The notes beneath the pieces are model-generated. The model was not told the origin of the DNA. It worked only from the letters and a program-made list of their open reading frames with translations, and made no database searches. Made by a program: the position numbers and the translations under genes. Shown here in pieces: positions 12,230 through 22,165 of a stretch of 64,000 nt of DNA. Positions within the stretch are counted from its first letter, which is position 1. Each line of letters begins with the position of its first letter. Origin of the DNA: Craspedostauros australis (lineage: Eukaryota; Bacillariophyta; Bacillariophyceae; Mastogloiales; Achnanthaceae); contig JAMXDE010000012.1 of assembly GCA_026770025.1 (NCBI GenBank), positions 1,674,001 to 1,738,000 of the forward strand, in the 5' to 3' direction.

Positions 12230-12947
12230 CGTGTTTGGTTTGTGTTCACGGGACGGCGACCTTTCTTTCTCGACTGATGGAATGGAACGCGTTGATGGAT
12301 TGCACAAAGTATAGCAGCAACCGAAGTGATGGGGATTGTTCGCTTTTGTCTCCGTCTCGATGTGTGGTGAATGTTGTGGTTGTTGCGCTCGTCACCTCAT
12401 CCATTGCGTTCTGCGTCATTGCGGGAAACGGGAACGAACATCATTCGCGCATTTGTGTTGATGAACTGCTTAAGAAATCGAACCAGTCAAACAATATCGA
12501 TCAATGCGACTACAATCCAAGCTCTTTTTCTTTTGCGAATCGCAAAGCAATCTCCCAGTCACGTTTCTTCTCGCCGAAGATACTGTGTCGCGTTCGCTCG
12601 TTGAGGTTCTCACGTTTGTCGTGGAGGCATCCCAACGAAGTTCGTTGTTGATCTCTGTCTGTCGCTTCTCATTCGACACGAACAGTTCGTCTTGTGATGC
12701 CAAAGGGGCTCAAGGAACAACAGCCAGAACCAATACGCATCACTGGTCCAGCATCGATCTACTTCATGGTTGTGTGCCGCAGCGCATCGCAGCGCGACGC
12801 TTCGTGTGGTGCCATAAAAATACTCTTCGCAACTTGCAGCTCGTGTCATACGAGTACATCACGCATCACGCACCGCACATCACCGAAGCTCTACTCTACT
12901 CTACTCTACTCTGCTCTGCTCTGCTCAACTCCATCTCCAAGCGAAAC
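12230..12947. other. Divergent promoter region
   Basis: The spacer between two divergently transcribed genes must hold both promoters. No defined element recognised. A CTCTA/CTCTG pentamer repeat ends just before the start codon at 12948. A frame on the plus strand is open through 12504-12947 into the oxidoreductase, but that extension has no family similarity and is taken as leader. Confidence 0.5.
12889..12926 (+). repeat. CTCTA/CTCTG pentamer repeat in the 5' leader
   Basis: Seven to eight tandem pentamers (CTACT, then CTGCT) end 21 bp before the start codon at 12948. Confidence 0.85.
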
Positions 12948-14183
12948 ATGACATCGGCAGAAACTCTCGTGGTGATCGGCGGCGGCGTCGGCGGGCTGAT
13001 CGCCATCTCCGAGGTCAGGAGGCTCAACCAGGAAGTTGCCATCACTCTGATCGAACCGAAGGACTTCTTCGAGGTGCCTTGGTCCAGCGTGCGCGGTCTC
13101 ATCGATGCGAAGGTGTCTCACGCCTCCACCCACTCCCTCAAGGACTGGGCATCCGAGCACAATGTCAAGCTCATCAATTCTTACGTCACGTCGATGGACG
13201 AGGACAACATCAACATGGCCAACTCGCGCACCATTGTCGACTTCGATCTCGTGCTCGTCGCGGTCGGCGCCACGAATCCAGAACCGGGCTTGGGACGCAC
13301 GACGCCGGGACAGGGCGGCAGCATCGAAGAGGGCGACCGCCTCGATACCATGGCGAAGCGCGGACAGGAACTGATCAACTGCGGATCCGTCGCCATCGTC
13401 GGAGGCGGTTTGATCGGCATCGAGATGGCGGGAGATCTCGCGGCCACAGCCAAGCAGCGAGAGATCCCGCTGCACGTGCATCTCATCCACTCCGAACCGA
13501 GGCTCGCGATGAACGAAATGACGGCCGGTGCCTCGGCCATGGCGCAGCGCAAGCTGCAGAAGCTGGGCGTCACGCTGCATCTCGGAGAGCGGTGCAAGAA
13601 GATGTCCAACAACCCCGACGATCAGCATGATCTGCTCCTTCCGGCATCGAACACGCAGGTGTCGGCCAACGAGATCGTGTGGACCACGGGCATCTCGTCG
13701 CACAACGACTTCCTCGGCGTCGACTACAAGACCTTCGAAACGAACTGGCTCAAGGTCGACGAGTACTTCCGCCTCCTCATCACGGTGAAGAGGAAGGGGA
13801 ATGTGAACAAGCCCTCCGAGAAGTACTTTGCCTTCGGCGACTGCTGCGATTGGTGGCCCAACACCGGCATGGCCCTGATGGAAAATGGCAAGACCATCGG
13901 ACACAACCTCACGATGGCTCTGTACACCATCGCCGAACGAAAAGCCGCCAGGTCCGGAGCGGCAGATGAAGGTGCCGCCAAAACGAAGACGAAGTCCAAA
14001 GTCAAGCCATTCAAAAAGGCCAAGGCGCCGCCACGTATCACCGTCACCACTATCGGGCCAAAAAGTGGCGTCGCCAGCGGCATCGGATGCTGCGGTCACA
14101 CGCAATTCATTCTGCCCGGCATGAAGAACAAGACGATGTTCTTGTCCAACATCGAGAAGGCCGCCGACTTGCAAGGGCTGTGA
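12948..14183 (+). CDS. AIF/FSP1-like FAD-dependent NAD(P)H oxidoreductase
   Basis: Single exon, 411 residues. The start MTSAETLVVIGGGVGGL places the first Rossmann motif (GGGVGG, FAD) at residues 11-16, as expected for this family. A second nucleotide-binding motif, VAIVGGGLIGIEMAGDLA, lies near residues 147-164 for NAD(P)H. Near residue 295, FAFGDCCDWW is the conserved Gly-Asp FAD-ribityl contact. The block DFFEVPWSSVRGLID is typical of the AIFM2/AMID/FSP1 branch and its plant and algal relatives, which reduce quinones using NAD(P)H. A Lys-rich insert (residues about 335-360) sits in the C-terminal domain. No clear targeting peptide or TM segment, so location is open. General class is secure; the substrate is not shown by the sequence. 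Confidence 0.88.
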   Translation: MTSAETLVVIGGGVGGLIAISEVRRLNQEVAITLIEPKDFFEVPWSSVRGLIDAKVSHASTHSLKDWASEHNVKLINSYVTSMDEDNINMANSRTIVDFDLVLVAVGATNPEPGLGRTTPGQGGSIEEGDRLDTMAKRGQELINCGSVAIVGGGLIGIEMAGDLAATAKQREIPLHVHLIHSEPRLAMNEMTAGASAMAQRKLQKLGVTLHLGERCKKMSNNPDDQHDLLLPASNTQVSANEIVWTTGISSHNDFLGVDYKTFETNWLKVDEYFRLLITVKRKGNVNKPSEKYFAFGDCCDWWPNTGMALMENGKTIGHNLTMALYTIAERKAARSGAADEGAAKTKTKSKVKPFKKAKAPPRITVTTIGPKSGVASGIGCCGHTQFILPGMKNKTMFLSNIEKAADLQGL

Positions 14184-15049
14184 AGATGAGTGACCGACAC
14201 CCTCATCCCAAGTTGCTCGACGTCGCAGCGATCTCTGATCCGTCGACATCTCCCGCATCGCCTTAATTTTAGTGCCCGACCAGGTGGAATGCTTCCTCCA
14301 TGGGCAAGGATCGCTTCCACTCCTCTACGTAGAAGTGCAGATGTATTAATTTATAATATTATATCATATTCTATGATTTATGAGTTGTAACCTCTGGAGA
14401 GGGACTTGTCTTCTTCTGCCTACAGAGACGAGGATGGTACCTTTGTACGACGACTGGTGGAGTTGTCTATCGAAGCGATGACGACACAAGTGATCAACAT
14501 CGCGGAAGCCGCGGTAAAATGGACGTCACTGACACATGAAACATCCATTTTGCGTAGCCTTGTTGGTTTGTCTTGCTGCTGTTCAGAGCGGATGCGCGGT
14601 GCTCCTGAAGAATGAAAAACGTGAATCCAAGACTCAATTTTTTCGCTCGATCTGGTCTGGCCAAAAGAGCAAACAAGATGATGACGAAAAAACAAACTGG
14701 CGCAACGCGGTGCAAAATGGGGATTCGAAGACTTCCTCATGCTTCATCTCGTTGTTGTCATTGCGACGTTCACCGCGCGAACATGCTCTGTTCTTGCTCG
14801 TATCATCGGAGTGCAGTTTTCGACGGATGCTCGGATCCACAATCATTTTACATTCGCCATCCTCAGACAAGCATACTCAGCATACTCGATCGCAATACTT
14901 GTGCAGTTTGACAGGCTGTTTGAGGCAACAAGAGCGGCATATAATAATTAGCAACTTATTCAATTTATATAATATAATATATAGTAAGTAGCAACAGCAG
15001 GAGCAAGATTAGGAGCATCATAGCAAGAGCCACCACAAAGGGAAGAACC
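14184..15049. other. Intergenic with AT-rich blocks
   Basis: No gene. CCTCTGGAGAGG at 14391-14402 can form a short hairpin. An AT-rich block at 14351-14372 (containing AATATTATATCATAT) lies about 170 bp after the oxidoreductase stop. A second, at about 14966-14985, lies 65 bp before the AP-4 beta start. They may mark 3'-end formation and promoter respectively, by composition only. Confidence 0.45.
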
Positions 15050-17578
15050 ATGTCATATCCAGCACAGGTGCACACCGCCACTCCGGCGCACATGCCTCAG
15101 CCAGGCGGCTCCGCCATGGGAGGCGCTCCAGGAGGCCCGGGATCGGCCGCCATCCCAGACTCGTACTTCACGGAGTCTCGCAAGGGCGAGGTGAACGAGC
15201 TGCGCAACCTCCTGCGCAACTTCGCCACGGAGCGCAGCCAGCAGCGCAAGCGAGACATCCTGAAGAAGGTCATCGGCTACATGACCATCGGCATCGACGT
15301 CTCCAGGCTCTTCACCGAGATGATGCTGGCCATCGAGACGCGCGACCTCGTCATCAAGAAGATGGTCTACCTCTACCTGTGCAACTACGCCAACACGCAC
15401 CCCGATCTGGCGCAGATGTGCATCAACACGCTGCAGAAGGACTGCGGCAACGAGGACCCCATGGTCAGGGGCCTGGCGCTGCGCGCGCTCTGCTCCCTCA
15501 ACCTGCCGCAGATGGTGGAGTACATCGGCGAGCCGCTGCGCCGCTCCCTGCAGGACCACCATGCCTACGTGCGCAAGACCGGCGTCATGGGCATCCTCAA
15601 GCTCTACCATCTGGACCCGGACTCCTTCCGCGAGGCCAACTTCGTCGACATCCTCTACGACATGCTCAAGGACGTCGACTCCTCCGTGGTCTCCAACGCC
15701 ATCCTCGTGCTCAACGAGATCCTGGCGCACGAGAAATCGCCCAACGGCGGCATGGCCATCAACCGCGCCATCATGCTGCACCTGCTCAACCGCATCCACG
15801 AATTCGCAGAGTTCCAGATCCTCCAGGTGCTGGACCTCGTGCCGCGCTACATCCCGGCCAACGCGGAGGAGGGCTTCCAGATCATGAACCTCCTGGACCC
15901 CATCCTCAGGACGTCGTCGTGCGCCGCTGTGCTGTCCACCGTGCGCGGATTCCTCTCCTTGGCCGATCAGATTGGCGGTGACGACCACACTGAGATGAAG
16001 CAGCAGGTCGTGGGACGCGTCAAGGCCTCGCTCATCACGCTCATGGCATCCGGCAGCAGCGAGATGGAGTTCTGTCTGCTCAAGCAAATCAAGGCGCTGG
16101 TGGAGCTGTGTCCGGGATCCTTCGATGACGAGTACCGCCAGTTCTACATCCGCTACAACGAACCAACGCACGTCAAGTACCTCAAGGTCGAGGTCCTCGC
16201 CTTGCTGGCCAATCCGGAGACCGCCCCGGACATCGTCGCCGAGCTGTCCGAGCTCGTCCAATCCAACGACACGGACCTGTCGCGTCTGGCCATCCGCAGC
16301 TTGTCCCGCATCGCATGCCGCAACACGGGTGGTCCAGGTTGCGCGGAAGCCATCGCGCAGCGCATGGTGGAATGGATGGACTTCTACTCGGTGGAGCACA
16401 TCCCGTCCGAAGCTGCCACCGCGCTCACGCTGATGGTTCGCAAGCATCCATCGCTCAAGCCCATGTGCAGCATCTCGCTGGCCCGCACCCTCAAATACCT
16501 AAAGGAACCCGCAGGCAAGGCCAGCGTCATCTACCTTCTGGGCGAATGCGGTGACACAGTCGCCGAGGCGCCTTATGCCATCGAGAAGCTCATCGATTCC
16601 TACGGCACCATCGAGGATGTCACCGTCAAGATGGCGCTGCTCAATGCCACGATGAAGCTCTTCTTCAAGCGGCCGCCGGAAGTCCAACGCATGCTGGGCC
16701 GCTTGCTGCATGCGGCAACGGACGACGTCTCCTCCCAGGATCTGCACGATCGTGCGCTGCTGTACTACCGTTTGCTGCAGTCCGGAGCCGATCCAAAGTC
16801 TGTCATCGCGTCAGTCCTCAACACGGATGCGACGCTGTCGGCGGAGAACGAATTCGCCGAAGACGACGACCAGGTGCTGCGACAGGGGCTGATGAAGGAG
16901 TTCAATTCGCTTGCCACCATCTACGACAAACCGAGCATCGGATTCGTCAGCGAGAAGTTCCAGGTCAGCTACAAGATGATGCCAGATGAACATCCTCTGG
17001 AGGACATGGGTGGAGGAGCAACCGCAAGTCACGTCCCCGCTGCGCCATCCGGCATGTCCGAGCAAGCTACGTCCAGCACGCCAGCAGCACCACAGCAGGA
17101 GTACCAACAGCCAGCACCGGCAGGTGGTGCCGTGACGGACCTCTTGGGCTTTGGCGGATCCGCGGAGCCCGCTGCTGCTCCTGCAGCACCTGCCGGAGGC
17201 ATTGTTTTGGAAGCTCAGGGCACGATGACTGGGGAGGAATACCAAGGCGCGTGGGGCAGCATGCCCGACTCTGCAGCAGTCGTCGGCATGGTCATGCTGC
17301 CACGAATCCCACCGTCTACAGACGTCGTGGAAGCTGCGCTGGCGAGCGAAAACATCTCCACCATGGCCAGCGGTGAGCTACCAGCAGAATTCAAATTCTT
17401 CCTCTATGCCAAAGACGCAGCATCCGGATCCCTCTTCCTTATCCAATCCAACATTTCCAAGCAAGATGCAGAACCGATGATGATCCTCACGGTCAAGGTC
17501 AGCGGCGGAGACGGTGCTGATACCCAGCGCAAGGTCGATCAGCTCGTTGCAATCGCGCAAAAGGTACTCGCGGTGTAA
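15050..17578 (+). CDS. AP4B1: AP-4 adaptor complex beta subunit
   Basis: Single exon, 842 residues. After a 35-residue Pro/Gly/Ala leader, residues about 36-600 are an adaptin N-terminal trunk of HEAT-like repeats (TIGIDVSRLFTEM, KKMVYLYLCNYANTHPDL, KDCGNEDPMVRGLALRALCS). Residues about 650-715 are an Ala/Pro/Gly-rich hinge. Residues about 720-842 are a beta-adaptin appendage (FFLYAKDAASGSLFLIQSNI). The trunk signature CINTLQKDCGNEDPMVRGLALR fits beta-4 better than beta-1/beta-2 (which have SFVKDCEDPNPLIRALAVR). One appendage lobe, rather than the two of beta-1/2, also fits AP-4. AP-4 sorts cargo at the trans-Golgi network without clathrin. Codon use is strongly GC3-biased compared with neighbours, suggesting high expression. 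Confidence 0.9.
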   Translation: MSYPAQVHTATPAHMPQPGGSAMGGAPGGPGSAAIPDSYFTESRKGEVNELRNLLRNFATERSQQRKRDILKKVIGYMTIGIDVSRLFTEMMLAIETRDLVIKKMVYLYLCNYANTHPDLAQMCINTLQKDCGNEDPMVRGLALRALCSLNLPQMVEYIGEPLRRSLQDHHAYVRKTGVMGILKLYHLDPDSFREANFVDILYDMLKDVDSSVVSNAILVLNEILAHEKSPNGGMAINRAIMLHLLNRIHEFAEFQILQVLDLVPRYIPANAEEGFQIMNLLDPILRTSSCAAVLSTVRGFLSLADQIGGDDHTEMKQQVVGRVKASLITLMASGSSEMEFCLLKQIKALVELCPGSFDDEYRQFYIRYNEPTHVKYLKVEVLALLANPETAPDIVAELSELVQSNDTDLSRLAIRSLSRIACRNTGGPGCAEAIAQRMVEWMDFYSVEHIPSEAATALTLMVRKHPSLKPMCSISLARTLKYLKEPAGKASVIYLLGECGDTVAEAPYAIEKLIDSYGTIEDVTVKMALLNATMKLFFKRPPEVQRMLGRLLHAATDDVSSQDLHDRALLYYRLLQSGADPKSVIASVLNTDATLSAENEFAEDDDQVLRQGLMKEFNSLATIYDKPSIGFVSEKFQVSYKMMPDEHPLEDMGGGATASHVPAAPSGMSEQATSSTPAAPQQEYQQPAPAGGAVTDLLGFGGSAEPAAAPAAPAGGIVLEAQGTMTGEEYQGAWGSMPDSAAVVGMVMLPRIPPSTDVVEAALASENISTMASGELPAEFKFFLYAKDAASGSLFLIQSNISKQDAEPMMILTVKVSGGDGADTQRKVDQLVAIAQKVLAV

Positions 17579-18303
17579 CGCAACCAAGCGAGCATCTCAA
17601 TTAACAGCATCACCAGAGCATTGCAAGTCCTTCTAGTCTCGTATGGCTGTGCCAATGGAATTGGAGGTGACGCGATCATGGTACTTCATTGGAGTCTCTC
17701 CGGAGAGAGGCGCCATCAACAATCCCTGCAGTTTCGTCGCTCTCTTCGTCCTCGTAGCCTGTCTGTCTGTGTGTATTTGTCTGTTTACAAACCAGCGAGT
17801 ACTGATTCCAGCACTGGAATGGTGATTTGAGTTCAATGAACATACAACGCTCCTTTTCCATGATACTATCACTAGTACCTGTTTGATTTCAATGTACCGT
17901 GTGATGGGTATCATCGTGTCACCAACCACACAGCGAAACAACACAGACTACACACAGCACACCATTCCCAACCACACACGCACACACATACACATGTCAC
18001 AACCTCACGCAACTGGATTGGTATTATCGGTACCACACGATCACATCATAGCTCGCACGACATGGCGTGATGCTTGCACAACACGGCTGATCTGCTCTAC
18101 GTATTCGAAAGCACCACATTCGAATTGGCGCGTGAATATTGCTATCCCCGCGGTGCTTCCTCATGATCGTTCGTGAAGCAAGAGCTGCCGTTGCACAAAC
18201 CGAAACCACCAACGCACATGGCATCGAAACCACCAGTCAATCCGTCATTGGCCGCCGAGCAAATCCATCGATCGATCGTCCGTCCATTGGTCATTCATCA
18301 ATC
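17579..18303. other. Intergenic with CT/GA palindrome
   Basis: No gene. A perfect 14-bp palindrome TCTCTCCGGAGAGA occupies 17695-17708, 117 bp after the AP-4 beta stop. CACA-rich sequence follows near 17940-18000. The frame before 18304 contains an upstream in-frame start, considered under the next gene. Confidence 0.5.
17695..17708. repeat. Perfect palindrome TCTCTCCGGAGAGA
   Basis: Perfect 14-bp inverted repeat in the 3' flank of the AP-4 beta gene; one of several CT/GA hairpins near gene 3' ends in this window. Confidence 0.8.
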
Positions 18304-20331
18304 ATGACACGAACAACTGCGATACCATTGGCAGTAAAATGGACAGGAACATGGACAACAACAAAGCAAGCGACAGCGCTGATCCTTCTGTTACTTCTCC
18401 AAGCACTGCTGTTGGTGCACGTTGCAGACGCGTTCGTTGTGGAGCGATCGAGCAGAGGTCCATTGGCATCTTCCAGCTATGTGGCTTCCTTTCGGTCAAA
18501 TTCACACGCCATGCAATCTGAGGCCGTGTGTGGCGGTGGCTTCATAGCAAGGAATGCTCCACATCTACATCCACACCTGCAGCAACGTCAGCATCGGCAC
18601 AAGTGGGAAATCAAGCAGAGCAGACAAAACACTCCCACGTCGCTGGCAGCCACAAAACGATCACACACAATCAACGACACCGGTAGAGACAAGGATGAAA
18701 ACGAGGACATACTCGGCGGCGCAACCGGCGACTCCTCATCGATGCTCTTTGGGATCCCAACAGACGTGATGCAGCCCCTCGCAATCTTGCTGCTGTCGCA
18801 GTTCATCTTGTTCCTGGGAGTTGGCGCAGTCATCCCATCCATCCCGCTGTACGGAAAGGAAATCGGCCTGTCATCGGCGGCAAATGGAATCGTCATCTCA
18901 GCCCCGGCCGTGGCATTGCTGCTTGCTGCCAAGTCCGGCGGCACCTTCGCTGATCGTGGGCGCAGGCCAGCCATGCTGATCGGCATGGCGGTCATCGCAG
19001 CCTCAGATGTCGGCACAGCACTGGCCACATCGATCGCGCCGCTGGTCGTCGCCCGGCTGGGATTGGGATTGGGACGCTGCGTGTCAGAAGCTGGCGAACG
19101 CGGAATGCTTGCAGATCTGGCGGGACGGGTGCCGGACATTCGAGGCAGGATCTTGGCAGCTCAGCAGGCCGTGGTGGCACTGGGGATTGCCATCGGTGCG
19201 CCCTTTGGCGGGGTGGTGGTGGAGCAGTATGGCCCTCGGGCCTCGTTTCTTTGCGTGAGTGCTGCGGCAATCGTGGCGCTGTTGATGTACTGCTTTCTTC
19301 CGGAAACGACTGGGATTAATGCATCGCGGCAGCTGGAGGGTGGGTTGCAGAAGAGCAGCGCCAGTGCCAGCGCCAGTGGAGGTGCAGGTATCGACACGGA
19401 CATGGGCATGGCCACGGACATGGCCGCCGAAACGAACAAGCGGACTTCTTTCATCGAGTCCATCTTCATCGCTCCACCGGAAGCCGTTGAGAGTGCGACA
19501 GGACCCCAGCAACAGAAAAAGAAGAGAACGCAGCAGCAATCGCAGCAGCAGCAGCAGCAGCAGCTGGAAGAAGAAGAGGAGGTGGGATGGGGGGAGCTGC
19601 TGCAGAATAACTCATGGAAAGGCTTGGCGCTGTGCCAGGTTGGTGCCACGTTCGGATTTGCCGCCAAGATAGCAAGCATTCCCATCCTGGCAACAGCAGT
19701 ACTTCCTGGTGGAGCCGCTGGTGCGGGCGCGCTGGTATCCGCGTGTGGGTTGAGCGGGTTGCTTGGTGCGCCGTTCGGCGGCTGGTTGACAGATCGCACA
19801 GATGCCAGGTTCACCGCCCTTGTCAGCGGAATCATCAGCAGCGTTGGATTGATGGCCATACCGCTGGCATTGAATGGCGATGTGGACGCAATACTGCACA
19901 CCACGAACAGCCTCGTGCTTGATGCGCCGCTTCTGGGTGGGCAGCTGACATCTTCGGCCATCGCGTTCACATTGGTGGTCCTCGGCTGGAGTTTGGGCGC
20001 AACAGCGCAAGGACCAGCTCTGACGGCCTTTGCCCAAGAGATGGCGCCACTGGGATCAGAAGCAACGGCGCTTGCTCTGCCTCGTGCGGCCGGTGATGCC
20101 GCGTACATCGTGGCTCCGTTCCTTCTTGGTCTGGTTGCCGATTCGATGCCCACCCTTCAGGGCATAGAATGCGCATTTGCTGGCCTGGCCTCCTTGATTG
20201 GAGTTGCGCTGTTCCTCGCTTTGAGCGACAGTGATAGTGATAGTGATAGTGATAGTGATGGTGCTCGTACTCGTGCTCGTGCTCGATCCCAGAAGATGGA
20301 TCCATCCTCTGGCCCATCCGCATCATCGTGA
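18304..20331 (+). CDS. Plastid-targeted MFS transporter
   Basis: Single exon, 675 residues from ATG 18304. An in-frame ATG at 18139 would add 55 residues but would bury the targeting signal. The N-terminus has a charged start, a hydrophobic run near residues 22-38 and VADA/F with Phe at position 44. Signal peptide cleavage immediately before Phe, followed by a Ser/Arg-rich transit-like stretch, is the secondary-plastid import signature. From residue about 157, twelve membrane segments in two bundles of six follow, with MFS motif A-like sequence (GGTFADRGRRPAM) in the 2-3 loop and its echo in the second half (FGGWLTDRTDARF). The central loop (residues about 350-440) holds a Gln run and Glu run. 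The tail has a SerAsp repeat. Substrate unknown. Probably in the plastid envelope. Confidence 0.82.
   Translation: MTRTTAIPLAVKWTGTWTTTKQATALILLLLLQALLLVHVADAFVVERSSRGPLASSSYVASFRSNSHAMQSEAVCGGGFIARNAPHLHPHLQQRQHRHKWEIKQSRQNTPTSLAATKRSHTINDTGRDKDENEDILGGATGDSSSMLFGIPTDVMQPLAILLLSQFILFLGVGAVIPSIPLYGKEIGLSSAANGIVISAPAVALLLAAKSGGTFADRGRRPAMLIGMAVIAASDVGTALATSIAPLVVARLGLGLGRCVSEAGERGMLADLAGRVPDIRGRILAAQQAVVALGIAIGAPFGGVVVEQYGPRASFLCVSAAAIVALLMYCFLPETTGINASRQLEGGLQKSSASASASGGAGIDTDMGMATDMAAETNKRTSFIESIFIAPPEAVESATGPQQQKKKRTQQQSQQQQQQQLEEEEEVGWGELLQNNSWKGLALCQVGATFGFAAKIASIPILATAVLPGGAAGAGALVSACGLSGLLGAPFGGWLTDRTDARFTALVSGIISSVGLMAIPLALNGDVDAILHTTNSLVLDAPLLGGQLTSSAIAFTLVVLGWSLGATAQGPALTAFAQEMAPLGSEATALALPRAAGDAAYIVAPFLLGLVADSMPTLQGIECAFAGLASLIGVALFLALSDSDSDSDSDSDGARTRARARSQKMDPSSGPSASS
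20231..20285 (+). repeat. GTGATA then CTCGTG hexamer repeats, coding
   Basis: Tandem GTGATA units encode the SerAsp tail of the MFS protein, followed by CTCGTG units encoding an ArgAla alternation before the stop. Confidence 0.85.
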
Positions 20332-20990
20332 TGGATTCCAGCTCGATGCAGTGCGCAGAACGAGCAGGGATGCAATCAATCAATCGATCAATCTAAGCAT
20401 AAGTAGAGTGTGGTGCTCCATTCGTAAGCGCGGACATAATCAATGCTTACTCTTATGATGTGCATTGATTGCTATGGTGCTTGTTGTGGTGCATTTCTAT
20501 GTTATGTTAGGTTGGGTCACTTCGCCTTCCACCACTTCGCGTAGCCTGCGCCATCTTTGAATCCTTCGCTCTCTTCTCATAACCTGCACGGAGTTCGAGT
20601 TTGGGAGAATCGCGCAAGAAGAGCTGCTGTGGCGAACACAGAGGGCGACAATGGCAATGGCGATGTTTTATGGTAGGTTGTACATGGAGCTGCAGCGTTC
20701 TGCATCTATTCCCAACAGCGCAAGACAATGGGAGTCGAGTACTGCTGTGTTTACTTTGAGCATGGGTGCAGACTTCCCTGCTCTCTAATATAATATTATG
20801 GGTGAGAGTGTACGAGTATAATGGCACGGGTAGGTAGGGAGGTAGGTAGGGAGGTGGGTAGGTATAATAGGTAGGAACAGTGTCAAATGAACCATGCGTT
20901 GCGAACTGTTTATGCATCGGTATGCACTGGTGTGAACCGGTATCAACTGATATGCGCCTGTGAGACTGCAGGAGTGTCCTCTTGGCTAAG
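20332..20990. other. Convergent 3'-3' spacer
   Basis: No gene. Contains an AT-rich block flanked by CTCTC and GAGAG at about 20781-20806 and a G-rich repeat at 20828-20874, both in the 3' flank of the minus-strand HSF gene. Confidence 0.5.
20828..20874 (+). repeat. GGTAGGGA-type G-rich repeat
   Basis: Units of GGTAGGTAGGGA give GGG runs at 20828, 20837, 20849 and 20855 within 30 bp, the spacing of a possible G-quadruplex on the plus strand. Confidence 0.6.
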
Positions 20991-22165
20991 CTACACCTCC
21001 TGCCATTGCTGCACATCGCTTGTGTATCCTTCATCTCCCACACAGCTAGATGACACAGCAATGGCTGCAGGGACGGTGCTGGAAGTGGCCATCGCGTCGC
21101 CGTTGTCAGTGGGGAAGAATCTCTTTCCAAGGAACGACAACTGTTCTGGAGATTCTCCATTTGTCGCGTTAGTGGCAGTGTCCGCATTCATGCTGGTATG
21201 GAGGCTGGCAACCACATCCGCAGAAGTCGTACCCGCTGCTGTACTTGCCGTCATGTCTGTCGCCACACTGGAGTCTCTACTTGAGTGGCTTGTGAAGCTG
21301 CTACGCCTGCTTGTGTCGCAGCTGGATTCGTCACGACGGTAGCAGTTCCTACTGCCCACTGATGCATTTCCTCCGCACAAATCCTCTCTCTCGGCTTGGG
21401 CAATAGGCAATGCTAGGTATGGCTTGGTGGTTACAGTTGCGGTTGCGGTTGCGATCGTCTTTGATTGTGTGCTTGGTTGTTCTGTTGCTGCCTCCGCCTT
21501 GGAATTAGTCTGGCTCTTCTGGCGGACGACGCGTTCGTGCAGCTCTTCCTGATCTCTCAAGAAGCTTGGATGACGATAGGATCCTCGGAATGTGGCTTTG
21601 CATTCTCTAATGAAGCCATACAGCTGCAGCTGTTGATTGTGCACAAAGATCAAGGGTAAATGGTACACGGGCAAAAGGTAAAGGATACGAAAGGATTAGG
21701 GGAAGGGGATGTGTGAGTATAAGAGGGTTGCCAGCGTGGTAGGCCACACGATCGATGGCGCAGGAGCGTGCTGTTGCGTTGGGACAATCTCAAAAGAGCA
21801 CCGGGATGGCAGGTACAAATGGCATCTTGATAGAAGTACCCTACTCGTATGGTACGTACCTGCCTGGTGAAGCTTCTGAACTTGGTCTGTCTGAAGTAGC
21901 GAGGCATGATATGTTCCACGAATCCATCCACGCTATGCACCTTGAATGCTTTTCCGTTGGCAACCCAGGATACGATGTGCTCGTTGCCGTCTGCCGCGGC
22001 ATCCCGGAGCATGCGATGGAGTTTGCATGGGAATGTCTTGTTGTGCCTGTTCTTGCGCCGAGTGGCCTGTCGCTTGGCATTGGAGATCGCCTGCTGCTTC
22101 TGAAGCTTGGCGATGTCAAGGTTGGGGAGGAAGACCCTGGGAGTGTGGTTCGTTGTCATCATCAT
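20991..22165 (-). CDS. HSF: HSF-type DNA-binding transcription factor
   Basis: Two exons on the minus strand: 22165-21860 and 21629-20991, giving 314 residues. The donor CAG/GTACGT and acceptor CAACAG/CTGCAG join in phase 0. The join reconstitutes the HSF core FRSFTRQ plus LQLYGFIREC, which neither open frame contains alone. The DNA-binding domain spans about residues 42-130: FPCKLHRML, IVSWVANGKAFKVH, FVEHIMPRYFRQTKF, then the recognition helix and wing (GSYRHPSFLRD). HSF proteins bind heat-shock elements, and ochrophytes carry many HSF-like genes with roles beyond heat. The tail is Ser/Thr/Ala-rich with no clear oligomerisation heptads, so this may be a short, divergent member. The N-terminal 40 residues are basic (KRQATRRKNRHNK), a possible nuclear signal. 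Confidence 0.88.

Noticed and set aside
12906-14258. Minus-strand 450-codon frame opposite the AIF-like oxidoreductase
   Set aside because: Shadow of a GC3-biased gene whose sense strand carries both Rossmann motifs.
15053-16447. Minus-strand 464-codon frame opposite AP-4 beta
   Set aside because: Antisense shadow; Val/His/Asp-rich composition typical of a reversed high-GC3 gene.
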